Notes: generated from the sequence alone by a model not told the origin. A stretch of 36,913 nucleotides of DNA from DATFPK01 sp035264885 (GCA_035264885.1 DATFPK010000105.1:1-36913); one strand, 5' to 3'; shown: positions 14,107-21,867, counted from the first letter of the stretch. A program made the numbers and translations.

Positions 14107-15162
14107 ATGACGGCGACTCTCGTCACCGGCGCCTCCGGCTTCATCGGGACGCACCTGGTCCGCGCCCTCGCGGAGCGCGGCGACGACCTCCGCCTGCTCG
14201 CCCGTCGCAGCTCGAACCTCGACCACCTGGAGGGCATCGAGTTCGACAGGGTCACCGGCGACGTCACCGACCGCCGCGCGGTACGCCGGGCGATGAAGGG
14301 AGTCGGGCGCGTGTTCCACGTCGCCGGGACGACGTCGATGCGGCCCGGCTCGGCCGAGCGCGTCTTCGAGATCAACGTGGTCGGTACCCGGACCGTGCTC
14401 GAGGAGGCTCTGCGGGCGGAGGTCGAACGGGTCGTGCACACGTCTTCGGCCGGCGCCGTCGGCCCGGCCAAGCCCGGTGGCACAGCCGACGAGAACCAGG
14501 CGTTCACCGCCGGGCACCTCGGGATCGCCTACATCAACTCCAAGCACGAGGCGGAGGTCGAGGCGTTCCGGGTGGCCGCGCACGGGCTCGACCTGGTGGT
14601 CGTCAACCCGACTTTCGTCCTCGGTCCCGACGATCCGACCGGCACCTCGAACGGCCTGATCAAGCGCGCTCTCCTGCGCCAGATCCCCTTCTACGTGGAC
14701 GGTGGCCTCAACGTCGTCGACGTCCGCGACGTGGCGCAGGGCCACGTTCTCGCCGACCGCAAGGGCAAGCCGGGCGAGCGCTACCTGATCGGCGGTCGCA
14801 ACTTCACCTTCGACCGCCTCTTCGCCGACGTCGGCCGCATCTCCGGAGTGCCGCCGCCGCCGATTAAGGTGCCCCTGGAGCTGACCCGGGTCGCTGCCGG
14901 GCTTGGCCGGCGGATCCGGATCCCGGTGCCGGTGTCCGACGACGAGCTGGTCTCGGCGGCCCAGTGGTGGACCTACCGCTGCACGAAGGCCAAGCGCGAG
15001 CTCGGCTTCAAGCCGCGCCCCCACGAGGAGACGCTCGAGGACGCGGTCCGATGGCAGATGGACCGGCTGGGTGACCGGCTGGGAAGGGCGCCGCGATCCG
15101 ACCTCGCGATGCGCGCCTTCGGGCGCTTCCTCCAGGCGGGCGAGCGGGTGGGGCTCGGATGA
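14107..15162 (+). CDS. NAD(P)-dependent epimerase/dehydratase, HpnA / dihydroflavonol reductase-like SDR
   Basis: An extended short-chain dehydrogenase of 351 residues. The Rossmann motif TGASGFIG (residues 7-14) and the catalytic YINSK are present, with the serine in HTSSAGAVG. The run VVVNPTFVLGPDD is typical of the dihydroflavonol-4-reductase/hopanoid-associated epimerase group. No hopanoid genes are in the window, so a sugar or steroid-like substrate is equally possible. It starts next to the TAGGAT box without a leader. It overlaps the next gene by 4 bp (ATGA). Confidence 0.9.
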   Translation: MTATLVTGASGFIGTHLVRALAERGDDLRLLARRSSNLDHLEGIEFDRVTGDVTDRRAVRRAMKGVGRVFHVAGTTSMRPGSAERVFEINVVGTRTVLEEALRAEVERVVHTSSAGAVGPAKPGGTADENQAFTAGHLGIAYINSKHEAEVEAFRVAAHGLDLVVVNPTFVLGPDDPTGTSNGLIKRALLRQIPFYVDGGLNVVDVRDVAQGHVLADRKGKPGERYLIGGRNFTFDRLFADVGRISGVPPPPIKVPLELTRVAAGLGRRIRIPVPVSDDELVSAAQWWTYRCTKAKRELGFKPRPHEETLEDAVRWQMDRLGDRLGRAPRSDLAMRAFGRFLQAGERVGLG

Positions 15163-15419
15163 ACGCCGCCGAGCAGGTCGTCCTCTACCGCTGCCGGACG
15201 CCGACCGACTTCCTCTGCCCGTGCGGCTCCGTGGCCCGGCGGCTGCGGCATCACGGTGTCGAGCACCGGACCGTCCGGGTGCCCTACCGGCGGGCCGACC
15301 GGCCCGAGATCGAGGAGCTGACGGGCCAGCGACGGGTGCCGGTCCTTGTCGACGGCAGCGAGGTGATCCACGACTCGCGCCGAATCAACCAGTATCTGGA
15401 CTGGAGGCACGGCTCCTGA
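15159..15419 (+). CDS. small glutathione S-transferase N-terminal-domain / glutaredoxin-like protein
   Basis: An 86-residue thioredoxin-fold protein: VVLYRCRTPTDFLCPCGSVA, then RRVPVLVDGSEVIHDSRRIN, the usual cis-Pro (VPVL) and the E/D-S glutathione-contact pattern of GST N-terminal domains. Two Cys are present in CPCG. The all-helical GST C-terminal domain is missing, so it is glutaredoxin-like in size. Its start overlaps the epimerase stop (ATGA). Function unknown; a redox role beside the A-type Fe-S carrier is an inference. Confidence 0.8.
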   Translation: MNAAEQVVLYRCRTPTDFLCPCGSVARRLRHHGVEHRTVRVPYRRADRPEIEELTGQRRVPVLVDGSEVIHDSRRINQYLDWRHGS

Positions 15420-15440
15420 GGAGCCGAGTACGCAGGCGGA

Positions 15441-15446
15441 TATCAT
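15441..15446 (+). promoter_or_regulatory. -10 box (TATCAT) of the A-type carrier gene
   Basis: TATCAT ends 7 nt before the ATG at 15454. No Shine-Dalgarno is present; leaderless start inferred. Confidence 0.5.
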
Positions 15447-15453
15447 TAGATCG

Positions 15454-15828
15454 ATGACCGAGACGACCAATTCGGCGATCAGCCTGACCGGCGTCGCCAC
15501 GGAGAAGATCAGGACCCTCCTGTCCGGCCAGGAGGAGGGCGAGAGCCAGGCCCTCCGGGTCGCGGTGCGCGGCGGCGGCTGCTCCGGCTTCCAGTACGCG
15601 CTCGCCTTCGACAAGCCGAAGGAGGACGACCACGTCTTCGAGGTCGATGGCGTCTCCGTCGTCGTCGACAAGGTCAGCATGCAGTTCGTCTTCGGCTCCG
15701 AGGTCGACTACGTCGAGGGCCTCCAGGGCGCCGGCTTCCAGGTGAACAACCCGAACGTCGTCGCGGCCTGCGGCTGCGGCTCCTCCTTCCAGGTGCGCGA
15801 GGAAGCCGCCGACCAGGCGGCCGTCTAG
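15454..15828 (+). CDS. erpA: A-type iron-sulfur carrier (ErpA/IscA/HesB family)
   Basis: Delivers Fe-S clusters to apoproteins. The 124-residue protein has the three conserved cysteines, C43 in GGGCSGFQY and C106/C108 in CGCGSSF, and the strand pattern VDKVSMQFVFGSEVDYVEGL. The N-terminal ITL-like start is typical of ErpA. The gene symbol follows the actinobacterial habit of a single ErpA-type carrier and is less certain than the family. The Grx4 and BolA genes, also Fe-S partners, lie just downstream in convergent orientation. Its stop overlaps the stop of the methyltransferase remnant on a CTAG palindrome. Confidence 0.92.
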   Translation: MTETTNSAISLTGVATEKIRTLLSGQEEGESQALRVAVRGGGCSGFQYALAFDKPKEDDHVFEVDGVSVVVDKVSMQFVFGSEVDYVEGLQGAGFQVNNPNVVAACGCGSSFQVREEAADQAAV

Positions 15829-15990
15829 CCGGGCTTCTTCCAGACGACCACGGTCGTCCGCCCCGCCTCTCCCGGGCCAGCGGCCGGAATCGAGGTCGCG
15901 GCGCGGGCGGACTCAATCATCTCCTCGGAGACGTCGATCACGAGCGGCTCCCACCCGTGCTCGGCAAGCGCCGCCGAGTAGTTTGCCGGT
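15825..15990 (-). pseudogene. class I methyltransferase remnant
   Basis: The reverse strand encodes NYSAALAEHGWEPLVIDVSE, EMIESARAA, a short spacer and TTVVVWKKPG before a TAG stop at 15825. The first part matches the end of motif I and the acidic D loop of class I SAM-dependent methyltransferases (normally GxGxGxYSxxLAExG...IDVSEEMI). The last part resembles the usual C-terminal strand. The glycine-rich motif is degenerate, there is no start codon, and the central ~100 residues are missing. It fills the 15.83-16.03 kb gap. Confidence 0.5.
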
Positions 15991-16032
15991 GCCCGTAGTC
16001 CGGCTACACGCCGCCCGGCGGCCCTCCGTCCG

Positions 16033-16431
16033 TCAGTTCTCGACCTGGAGGGGTGGGCTCTGCCCGGGCGGGCCCTGGGGCGGGGGAGGCGGCGCAGCCG
16101 CCTGGGCCGGCTGCTCCGCGCCCATCATCTCCGCCAGCTCGCCGGAGTCGAACATCTCCTCGACGATGTCGCAGCCGCCGACGAGCTCACCGTTGACGTA
16201 GAGCTGCGGGAAGGTCTGCCAGTCCGAGATCTCCGAGGTCACCTCGCGCAGGGGCTGCAGGGCGGGGAGGACGTCGACGGCGCCGTAATCGACGCCGAGC
16301 TGGTCGAGCACCCCCACCACCCGCATCGAGAAGCCGCACCGCGGCGTCTCCGGCGTCCCCTTCATGAACAGGAGCACCGGGTTCTCGGCGATCAGGGTCT
16401 GGACCTTCTCCGTGAGCTGCGGATCGGCCAT
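16033..16431 (-). CDS. grxD: monothiol glutaredoxin, Grx4 family
   Basis: Monothiol CGFS glutaredoxin binding a [2Fe-2S] cluster with glutathione or BolA. The active site is RCGFSMRVVG (C32-S35), preceded by LLFMKGTPETP and followed by WQTFPQLYVNGELVGGCDIV, all family hallmarks. After about residue 110 there is an unusual Pro/Gln/Ala-rich tail (PPPPPQGPPGQSPP). The ATG at 16431 was chosen because a TAACCT box ends 6 nt upstream; a GTG at 16437 is an alternative. It lies 26 bp after the BolA gene, its usual partner. Confidence 0.92.
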   Translation of the reverse strand: MADPQLTEKVQTLIAENPVLLFMKGTPETPRCGFSMRVVGVLDQLGVDYGAVDVLPALQPLREVTSEISDWQTFPQLYVNGELVGGCDIVEEMFDSGELAEMMGAEQPAQAAAPPPPPQGPPGQSPPLQVEN

Positions 16432-16437
16432 GGCCAC

Positions 16438-16443
16438 AGGTTA
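16438..16443 (-). promoter_or_regulatory. -10 box (TAACCT) of the Grx4 gene
   Basis: On the reverse strand TAACCT ends 6 nt before the ATG at 16431. This suggests the glutaredoxin has its own leaderless promoter in addition to read-through from bolA. Confidence 0.4.
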
Positions 16444-16462
16444 GCTGGGCGCGTCGCCGGGT

Positions 16463-16693
16463 TCAGCCGGGCGTGGACGTGCTGAGCGAGAGGGCGTGGA
16501 TGGTGCCGTCTTCGAACCGCGGGCGGACGGCGTTCTTGACCAGGCGGTGCTGGTCGATCCGCGACAGGCCCTCGAACTGGGGCGCCGCCACGATCGCCCG
16601 CAGGTGGTCGCCGCCGCCCTCGTCGACCATCTCGACGTCGGCGCCCGGAAGCGCCTCCTCGATCATCCGCTTCAGCTCCCCGAGATCGGCCAC
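16463..16693 (-). CDS. bolA: BolA family protein
   Basis: A 76-residue BolA/IbaG-type protein: LGELKRMIEEALPGADVEMV, GGGDHLRAIVAAPQFEG with the conserved His of the cluster-binding face, and RLVKNAVRPRF, IHALSLSTSTP. BolA proteins pair with CGFS glutaredoxins to hold and pass [2Fe-2S] clusters, and the partner gene is next door. The GTG at 16693 follows a TAGAAT box by 6 nt with no Shine-Dalgarno. Confidence 0.92.
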   Translation of the reverse strand: MADLGELKRMIEEALPGADVEMVDEGGGDHLRAIVAAPQFEGLSRIDQHRLVKNAVRPRFEDGTIHALSLSTSTPG

Positions 16694-16699
16694 GCGGCG

Positions 16700-16705
16700 A
16701 TTCTA
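16700..16705 (-). promoter_or_regulatory. -10 box (TAGAAT) of bolA
   Basis: Reverse-strand TAGAAT ends 6 nt before the GTG at 16693; leaderless start inferred. Confidence 0.5.
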
Positions 16706-16744
16706 GGCCGCAACCGAGCGGACGGGCCAGTGTTCTGGCAGGGC

Positions 16745-17512
16745 ATGTCGAGACTCAGCGGGACCAGTGGCGCCGGCGACGACACCAGCCCGGTCTATTC
16801 CCGGGCCGGCGGCATGATCGCCTTCGTGCGGCGCAGCGAGGGCGACGCCGACGTCTGGGTGATGAGGGCCGACGGCACCCGGGAGCACCCGGTCGCCGAC
16901 ACCGCTCTCGACGAGCTTCAGCCCTCGTTCTTCCCCGGCGGCGGGAGCCTGCTCTACACGCGCTTCGACGGCAGCCGCGAGTGGACGGTCTTTTCGATCC
17001 GGCTGGACGGGACGCGGCGGATGCGCCAGGCGTCCGATGCGACCTTCCCGGTCGTCTCCCCGAACGGCCGTTGGCTCGCCTACACCAAGTCGCAGGATGG
17101 GGTCGGCGGGATCAGGCTGATGAACCGCCGCAGCGGCAGAGTCATGCGAGTCACCATCGGCAGCGCCCAGGACCTCGACTTCTCGCCGGACAGCCGCCGG
17201 ATCGTCTTCACCGGCCAGCGTCCCTGCCGGCGCGGCGGCAACCTCCGCTTCGCCGTCCTGTCGGTGGGCATCCACACCGGCCACGCCGAAATCCTGCGAC
17301 GGAGCTGCCGGCGGGAGTTCATCTCCCCCGCCTGGTCGCCGAACGGCCGGCGGATCGTCTTCGCCCACAAGCGCAGCGCCGGCCGCGCCGAGGATCTGCG
17401 CTTTCGGCTGGGCATGATGCGGCCCGTTGGATCTGCGGTGGCCGGGGCACCGCGCCACCGCCGGGGCGCCAACGAGCTCGACCCGGCCTGGCAGCCGCTG
17501 CGGGGAGGATAG
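16745..17512 (+). CDS. TolB/PD40-like beta-propeller protein, possibly 5'-truncated
   Basis: About 255 residues made of PD40/WD40-like blades: IAFVRRSEGDADVWVMRADG, LLYTRFDG, FPVVSPNGRWLAYTKSQDG, LDFSPDSRRIVFTGQR and PAWSPNGRRIVFAHKR. Secreted actinobacterial propellers of this kind start with a signal peptide and have more blades. Here the frame begins in the middle of what looks like a blade (RLSGTSGAGDDTSPVYSRAG) with no signal peptide, so the 5' end may be lost. The ATG at 16745 has only a weak GGCAGGG nearby. It diverges from bolA. Confidence 0.7.
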   Translation: MSRLSGTSGAGDDTSPVYSRAGGMIAFVRRSEGDADVWVMRADGTREHPVADTALDELQPSFFPGGGSLLYTRFDGSREWTVFSIRLDGTRRMRQASDATFPVVSPNGRWLAYTKSQDGVGGIRLMNRRSGRVMRVTIGSAQDLDFSPDSRRIVFTGQRPCRRGGNLRFAVLSVGIHTGHAEILRRSCRREFISPAWSPNGRRIVFAHKRSAGRAEDLRFRLGMMRPVGSAVAGAPRHRRGANELDPAWQPLRGG

Positions 17513-17534
17513 GAAGCCGCCCACGGGGTAAACG

Positions 17535-17559
17535 GCTCGTCGAACCGGAAACGACGAGC
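17535..17559 (+). terminator. hairpin between propeller gene and lipoprotein gene
   Basis: GCTCGTCG and CGACGAGC form a perfect 8-bp stem with a 9-nt loop, directly before the GGGGGA ribosome binding site of the lipoprotein gene. It could terminate the propeller transcript or be a 5' UTR hairpin. No T tract follows. Confidence 0.4.
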
Positions 17560-17568
17560 GGGGGACAT

Positions 17569-17829
17569 ATGCGCAAGGAACGTGCATCGATGATGAGGTC
17601 GCGGTGGCTGGCGGTCGCGGTGGCGTCGCTGGGCCTGGCCGGCGGCGGTGCGCTCGCCGGTTGCGGCGACGACGACAACGAGGGGCCCGTCGAGGAAGCC
17701 GGAAAGGCGATCGACGAGGGCGCCAAGGATGTCGGCAACGCCGCCGAGAAGGCGGGCAAGGAGGCCGACAAGGAGGTCGACGTCGACGTCGACGCCGACC
17801 AGGGCAAGAAGAAGGGGAAGGGCGACTAG
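17569..17829 (+). CDS. small acidic lipoprotein
   Basis: An 86-residue protein. The signal sequence RSRWLAVAVASLGLAGGGAL ends in the lipobox LAGC, so the mature lipoprotein is about 56 residues. The rest is charged and low in complexity, with helical AGKAIDEGAKDVGNAAEKAG repeats and then a VDVDVDAD run and a KKKGKG tail. GGGGGA lies 3 nt before the ATG at 17569; a second ATG pair at 17590 is closer to the hydrophobic core. No family recognised. A GC-rich terminator follows the stop. Confidence 0.75.
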   Translation: MRKERASMMRSRWLAVAVASLGLAGGGALAGCGDDDNEGPVEEAGKAIDEGAKDVGNAAEKAGKEADKEVDVDVDADQGKKKGKGD

Positions 17830-17838
17830 AGGGAACGG

Positions 17839-17863
17839 GGTGGGCGGCGCCTAGCCGCCCACC
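17839..17863. terminator. bidirectional terminator between lipoprotein gene and fprA
   Basis: GGTGGGCGGC and GCCGCCCACC form a perfect 10-bp stem with a 5-nt loop, between two convergent genes. The stop codon of fprA lies in the loop and its last codons lie in the right arm. Confidence 0.7.
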
Positions 17864-19248
17864 TTCTCCTTCAGCGTGTCGAGCATCTCCTCGACGCGCA
17901 CGAACTTGACCCGCGGGCGGCCGTGCGGCTCGCCGCGGCCGACTTCGGCGCGGTCGATCGCCTGCCAGTCCTCGAAGGTGACGTAGCGGACGCCGCGCTC
18001 GGAGAGCAGCTCCTCGACCGCGCCGGGATCGGGGTTCTCGGGCTCGAGCAGGCTCCCCGAGTCGAAGTCCGCGAGGAGGTGCTGGACGGTCTCCGTGGCG
18101 CACTTCTTGTTGGTGCCGATCACGCCGCTCGGCCCGCGCTTGATCCAGCCCGCCGTGTAGTGGCCGGTCATGTGCCCCGGGTCGTGGGGATCGAGGACGC
18201 GGCCGCCTTCGTTGAGGATCGTGCCCCGCTTCTCGTCGAACGGCACGCCGTCCAGGGCGATGCCGGTGTAGCCGACCGAGCGCAGGACCAGCCCGCATTC
18301 GAGCTCCTCGCGCTCGCCGGTGTCCTGGGCGCGAAGGGCGCCGTTCTCCTCGACCAGCTCGTTGCGGCCGATCACGATCCGCTCGACCCTGCCGTCGCCA
18401 TGGATCTCGACCGGCGAGGCTAGGAAGCGCAGGACGACGCGCTTGTTCCGGCCGGCCGGCGGACGCTGCGAGAAGTCGGTCAGGATCTCGACGTTGACGC
18501 GGGAGGTCTTGTCGGCGCTCTCGAGGAAGGTCCGGCTGGCGGCGTCGAGCTCGAGCGCGCCGGGGTCGACGATCACGTCGGCGTCGATCATCTCGCCGAG
18601 CTCCTTCACCTCGGGGTTCGTGAAGGCGGCCTGGGCGGGACCGCGGCGGCCGAGGATGACGATCTCGCGGATGTTGCTCTTCGCCAGCGCCTCGATCGCA
18701 TGGTCGGCGGTATCGGTCTCCCGCAGCTCGTCCTCGGTCAGGGCCAGCATCCGGGCGACGTCGAGCGCCACGTTGCCGTTGCCGATCACGACCGCGCGCT
18801 CTCCGCTCAGGTCGAAGTCGAGGTGGGCGTAATCGGGGTGCGCGTTGTACCAGCCGACGAAGGCGGTGGCGGCGTGACTGCCGGGCAGGTCCTCGCCGGG
18901 GATGCCGAGCTTGCGGTCGGTTTCGGCGCCGAAGGTGTAGATGATCGCGTGGTAGTGGCGCTCGAGGTCCTCGACGTGGAGGTCCTGGCCGACCTTGACG
19001 TTGCCGAAGAACCGGAAGCCGTCGCGGGCGGCGGTCTTCTCGTAGACCCGGATGACCGACTTGATCTTCGGATGGTCGGGAGCGACGCCGCCGCGGACGA
19101 GCCCGAAGGGCGTGGGGAGGCGGTCGAACACGTCGACCAGCGCCACCGACTCGTGCTTCAGCACCTGCTCGGCGGCATAGAAGCCCGACGGGCCGGCGCC
19201 GACGATCGCGACGCGCAACGGGTTCTCTGGAGTGCCGATCTCAGCCAT
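17851..19248 (-). CDS. fprA: ferredoxin-NADP+ reductase, adrenodoxin-reductase type
   Basis: A 465-residue flavoprotein exchanging electrons between NADPH and ferredoxin or a P450 partner. The FAD motif VAIVGAGPSGFYAAE is at residues 13-27, followed by DRLPTPFGLVRGGVAPDHP and IKSVIRVYEKTA, both diagnostic of the FprA/adrenodoxin reductase family. The NADPH motif VVIGNGNVALDVARML and the C-terminal GHYTAGWIKRGPSGVIGTNK are also present. The ATG at 19248 starts the family homology; the frame extends to 19524 but that part lies over HemQ. No Shine-Dalgarno was seen. It follows HemQ in the same direction, 61 bp apart. Confidence 0.95.
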   Translation of the reverse strand: MAEIGTPENPLRVAIVGAGPSGFYAAEQVLKHESVALVDVFDRLPTPFGLVRGGVAPDHPKIKSVIRVYEKTAARDGFRFFGNVKVGQDLHVEDLERHYHAIIYTFGAETDRKLGIPGEDLPGSHAATAFVGWYNAHPDYAHLDFDLSGERAVVIGNGNVALDVARMLALTEDELRETDTADHAIEALAKSNIREIVILGRRGPAQAAFTNPEVKELGEMIDADVIVDPGALELDAASRTFLESADKTSRVNVEILTDFSQRPPAGRNKRVVLRFLASPVEIHGDGRVERIVIGRNELVEENGALRAQDTGEREELECGLVLRSVGYTGIALDGVPFDEKRGTILNEGGRVLDPHDPGHMTGHYTAGWIKRGPSGVIGTNKKCATETVQHLLADFDSGSLLEPENPDPGAVEELLSERGVRYVTFEDWQAIDRAEVGRGEPHGRPRVKFVRVEEMLDTLKEKVGG

Positions 19249-19309
19249 GATCCGTGTCGCTGAGGCGTAACGGTAGACAGCGGACGCGGAAGGATAGGGA
19301 AGGCGGCCG

Positions 19310-20017
19310 CTACCGCGCCGCGCTGAGCTCGGCGGGGACCGTCGCCTCGCCGTCGAGGGCGTCGAGGGCCTTACGGACCGACATCGCGACGCAGGTGAAG
19401 ATTGGGGTCTCGCGCTCGGTGAAGGCGCTCGACTCGGTCGGGCGGAGCTCCTGGACGAGGTCGAGGAACATGCCGGGCTCGTCGCCCTCGAAGGCGACGA
19501 CGAACTCCTGGTCGTCGAGGCCAAACGAGTAGGAGGTGTTGATCGTGATCTCGGGGTAGCGGCGGCCGACCTCGATGTGGCTGCGCATGATCCGCATCCG
19601 CTCCTCGGCCGGCAGGCCGTACCAGCGCCGCTGTTTGACCATGGGATAGACGAACAGGTACTTCCGCTTCGACGTGCAGATCTCCGGCCGCACCGACTCC
19701 TCCTCGGAGTAGGGCGACGGCTTCGTCATCGACAGGTAGGAGTAGGGCGTGTCGGCCCACTTCGCCAGCCCGCTCTGCCCGAGGACCACGTGGAACGTGT
19801 GCAGGTCCTCCAGGTTCGGGCTCTGGCTGAGCAGCACCAGGTCGGCGTCGCCGCGCGTTCCTATGGTTGAGTAGGCGCGCAGCGAGCGGTCGATCGCGAA
19901 GTCCTCGCAGGCGGCGAGGAACTCGCGCTTGTCGTTGGTCCGCTCCTCCTCGCCGCGGCGGCGCCACGCAGGGTCGATCTTGAAGAACGTGAACTTCGCG
20001 AAAGTCCGGTCGGCCAT
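19310..20017 (-). CDS. hemQ: HemQ, coproheme decarboxylase (chlorite dismutase family)
   Basis: Final enzyme of the coproporphyrin-dependent haem pathway used by actinobacteria and firmicutes. 235 residues. The family block MRSHIEVGRRYPEI holds the proximal haem ligand H147, followed by NTSYSFGLDDQEFVVAFEGD. KYLFVYPMVKQRRWY carries the tyrosine probably used as the radical (Y124, tentative). The distal Arg of true chlorite dismutases is not evident, which favours HemQ. Start is ATG at 20017 with a TATCGT box 10 nt upstream. It diverges from, and overlaps the 5' end of, the membrane protein gene. Confidence 0.92.
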   Translation of the reverse strand: MADRTFAKFTFFKIDPAWRRRGEEERTNDKREFLAACEDFAIDRSLRAYSTIGTRGDADLVLLSQSPNLEDLHTFHVVLGQSGLAKWADTPYSYLSMTKPSPYSEEESVRPEICTSKRKYLFVYPMVKQRRWYGLPAEERMRIMRSHIEVGRRYPEITINTSYSFGLDDQEFVVAFEGDEPGMFLDLVQELRPTESSAFTERETPIFTCVAMSVRKALDALDGEATVPAELSAAR

Positions 20018-21854
20018 TCAGCGAGCGACGATAGCGCTCGCCGCCGCGCTGGCGGCAGCGGCGATCGCACCGCCCCGCGCCCGGGCCGATGGCGCGCTCA
20101 CGATCGCGATACTGCCCCCCGGCACGACCGTCGAGCAGCTCGGGGAGATCGACGGAATCGCTCCGGGCCTGATGAGCGCCGGCCTCGGCAGGGTGCCGCC
20201 CGAACAGACCTACCTCGACATCACGCAGGGCAACCGCGTCTTCGATTCCCTCTACGGCAGCGAGCTGCCCCGGTTCGGCCACGCCGAGGGGCTCGGCGTG
20301 ACGCACCTGACCGGCTGGGACGATGTCCTCGCCCGGGCCCGTTCGGCGCCGGCCGACATCGTGCCGGGCCTGCTGGGCTCCCAGGTGAGGCTGGTCGCCG
20401 CGGATCTCGCCGGCGCGGCGCAGCTGCTGGCCGCCGACACCGGCGGCAAAGTGTTCCTCGCCGAGCGGGACTGTCCGGGCGCCTGCGAGCGCGGGCCTCG
20501 CGTCATCGCGGTTGGCGACAGGGACGAGCTCGCCGAGCGGACCGCGGCGCTGCGCGGCAACGACCTCCTGATCGCCTTCGAGCGCCCGCCGCCCGAGCCG
20601 CGTGGTGCGCTGGCCCTCGGCATCGCCGGCCGCGGGTTCGACGGCACGCTCACGTCCGACAGCACGCGGCTCGACGGCTACGTCCTCACCACCGACCTGG
20701 CCCCGACCATCCTCGAGCGCTTCGGGGAGCCGGTCCCGTCGGCGATGAGCGGCGAGCCGATCCGTGCCGGGGGCGACCCCGACCCGGCGGCCGTCGCCGA
20801 GCTCGGGGACCGTCTCAGCGAGATCGGCGCGCGTCGCGGCCCGGTGATCCGGGCGTCGATCCTCGCCTGGCTCGTCGCGCTCGCCATCGCGGTGGCTGCC
20901 TCCCGGGGCCGGCTCGCCGCGCCCGGCCTTCGCCTCCTGGCCCTGGCGGTCATCTACATGCCCTTGGCCCTGCTGGCCGGCGCCCTGCTGCAGCCGAGCA
21001 CCGGCGTCGAGCGCTTGATCGTCCTGCTCGGCGCGCCCGCCCTCGGCGCCGCCACCCTCGCGCTGTTGTCCGACTGGCGCGCGCTCGCGGCCGCCTGCGG
21101 GCTCACCAGCCTCGCCTACGCCGCCGATCTCGTCGCCGGTTCGCCGCTCACTTCGCTCTCCCTGATGGGGCCGAACCCGGGCCTCGGCGTCCGCTTCTTC
21201 GACATCGGCAACGAGCTCGAAGCGACACTGGCACCGCTCGTCATCGTCGGCACCGGCGCGGCGCTGACCGCCTGGCGGCCGCGGGACGACCCGGCCCGGG
21301 CTGCCGGGGTCTTCCTCGCGACCGGGTTCTTCGCGGCGCTGGTCTTCGCCGCCGGCCGCTTCGGCGCCGACGTTGGCGCCGCGATCGTCTTCCCCGTGGG
21401 CGCCGCCGTTGCCGCGGCCGTCCTGGTGCCACGCCGGTTCGGCCTCCTCGCGATCGTCGCCATTCCGGTCGGCGCGCTGGCTCTCCTCGCCGTGATCGAC
21501 CTGGTCGGCGGCGGTGGCGCCCACCTGACCAGCTCGGTCCTCGACGCCGGCGGCCTCGGCGACCTGGCGGACGTGGCCGAACGCCGCCTGCGCCTCTCCG
21601 CACACAGCTTCGAGCGGGCGATCGGCTCGGTGTTCCTGCCGCTCGTCATCGTCGTCCTCGCGATCGCCGTCTGGCAGCGCGAGCGCCTCCTAGCGCTGTG
21701 GGAGAAACCGCCGCTGCGGGCGTCCCTGCTCGGCGCCGCCGCCGCCACCGTCGTCGGCACGCTGGCCAACGACTCGGGCGCGCTGTTGCTCGAGATCGGC
21801 ACCGCCTACCTCCTCGTGATGACCGGCTTCGCCTGGGCCGAGGCTCGCCGTTGA
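19989..21854 (+). CDS. large secreted/polytopic membrane protein with AlkP-like N-terminal region
   Basis: About 621 residues, not assigned to a named family. A signal peptide (IALAAALAAAAIAPPRARA) leads into a soluble domain of ~270 residues with TLTSDSTRLDGYVLTTDLAP, TILERFGEPVPSAMSG, which resembles the end of alkaline-phosphatase-superfamily domains. From about residue 290 there are roughly ten transmembrane helices (for example ASILAWLVALAIAVAAS, LLALAVIYMPLALLAGALL, SVFLPLVIVVLAIAV). No ATG fits: candidate starts are GTG 19989 (preferred; basic n-region then hydrophobic core) and TTGs at 19929-19980. All lie antisense inside the first codons of hemQ. It precedes a glycosyltransferase-membrane fusion, so a cell-envelope role is inferred. 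Confidence 0.7.
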   Translation: MNFAKVRSAIQRATIALAAALAAAAIAPPRARADGALTIAILPPGTTVEQLGEIDGIAPGLMSAGLGRVPPEQTYLDITQGNRVFDSLYGSELPRFGHAEGLGVTHLTGWDDVLARARSAPADIVPGLLGSQVRLVAADLAGAAQLLAADTGGKVFLAERDCPGACERGPRVIAVGDRDELAERTAALRGNDLLIAFERPPPEPRGALALGIAGRGFDGTLTSDSTRLDGYVLTTDLAPTILERFGEPVPSAMSGEPIRAGGDPDPAAVAELGDRLSEIGARRGPVIRASILAWLVALAIAVAASRGRLAAPGLRLLALAVIYMPLALLAGALLQPSTGVERLIVLLGAPALGAATLALLSDWRALAAACGLTSLAYAADLVAGSPLTSLSLMGPNPGLGVRFFDIGNELEATLAPLVIVGTGAALTAWRPRDDPARAAGVFLATGFFAALVFAAGRFGADVGAAIVFPVGAAVAAAVLVPRRFGLLAIVAIPVGALALLAVIDLVGGGGAHLTSSVLDAGGLGDLADVAERRLRLSAHSFERAIGSVFLPLVIVVLAIAVWQRERLLALWEKPPLRASLLGAAAATVVGTLANDSGALLLEIGTAYLLVMTGFAWAEARR

Positions 21855-21867
21855 CACACCCGGCGGT

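Noticed and set aside
19249..19524. N-terminal extension of fprA
   Set aside because: The extra 92 codons overlap hemQ in another frame and have Ser/Arg/Pro shadow composition; the FAD motif sits normally after the ATG at 19248.
21851..21856. TTGACA as a -35 box for the glycosyltransferase gene
   Set aside because: It is only 11 nt from the TACCCT box and overlaps the upstream stop codon, so the spacing does not fit a standard promoter.
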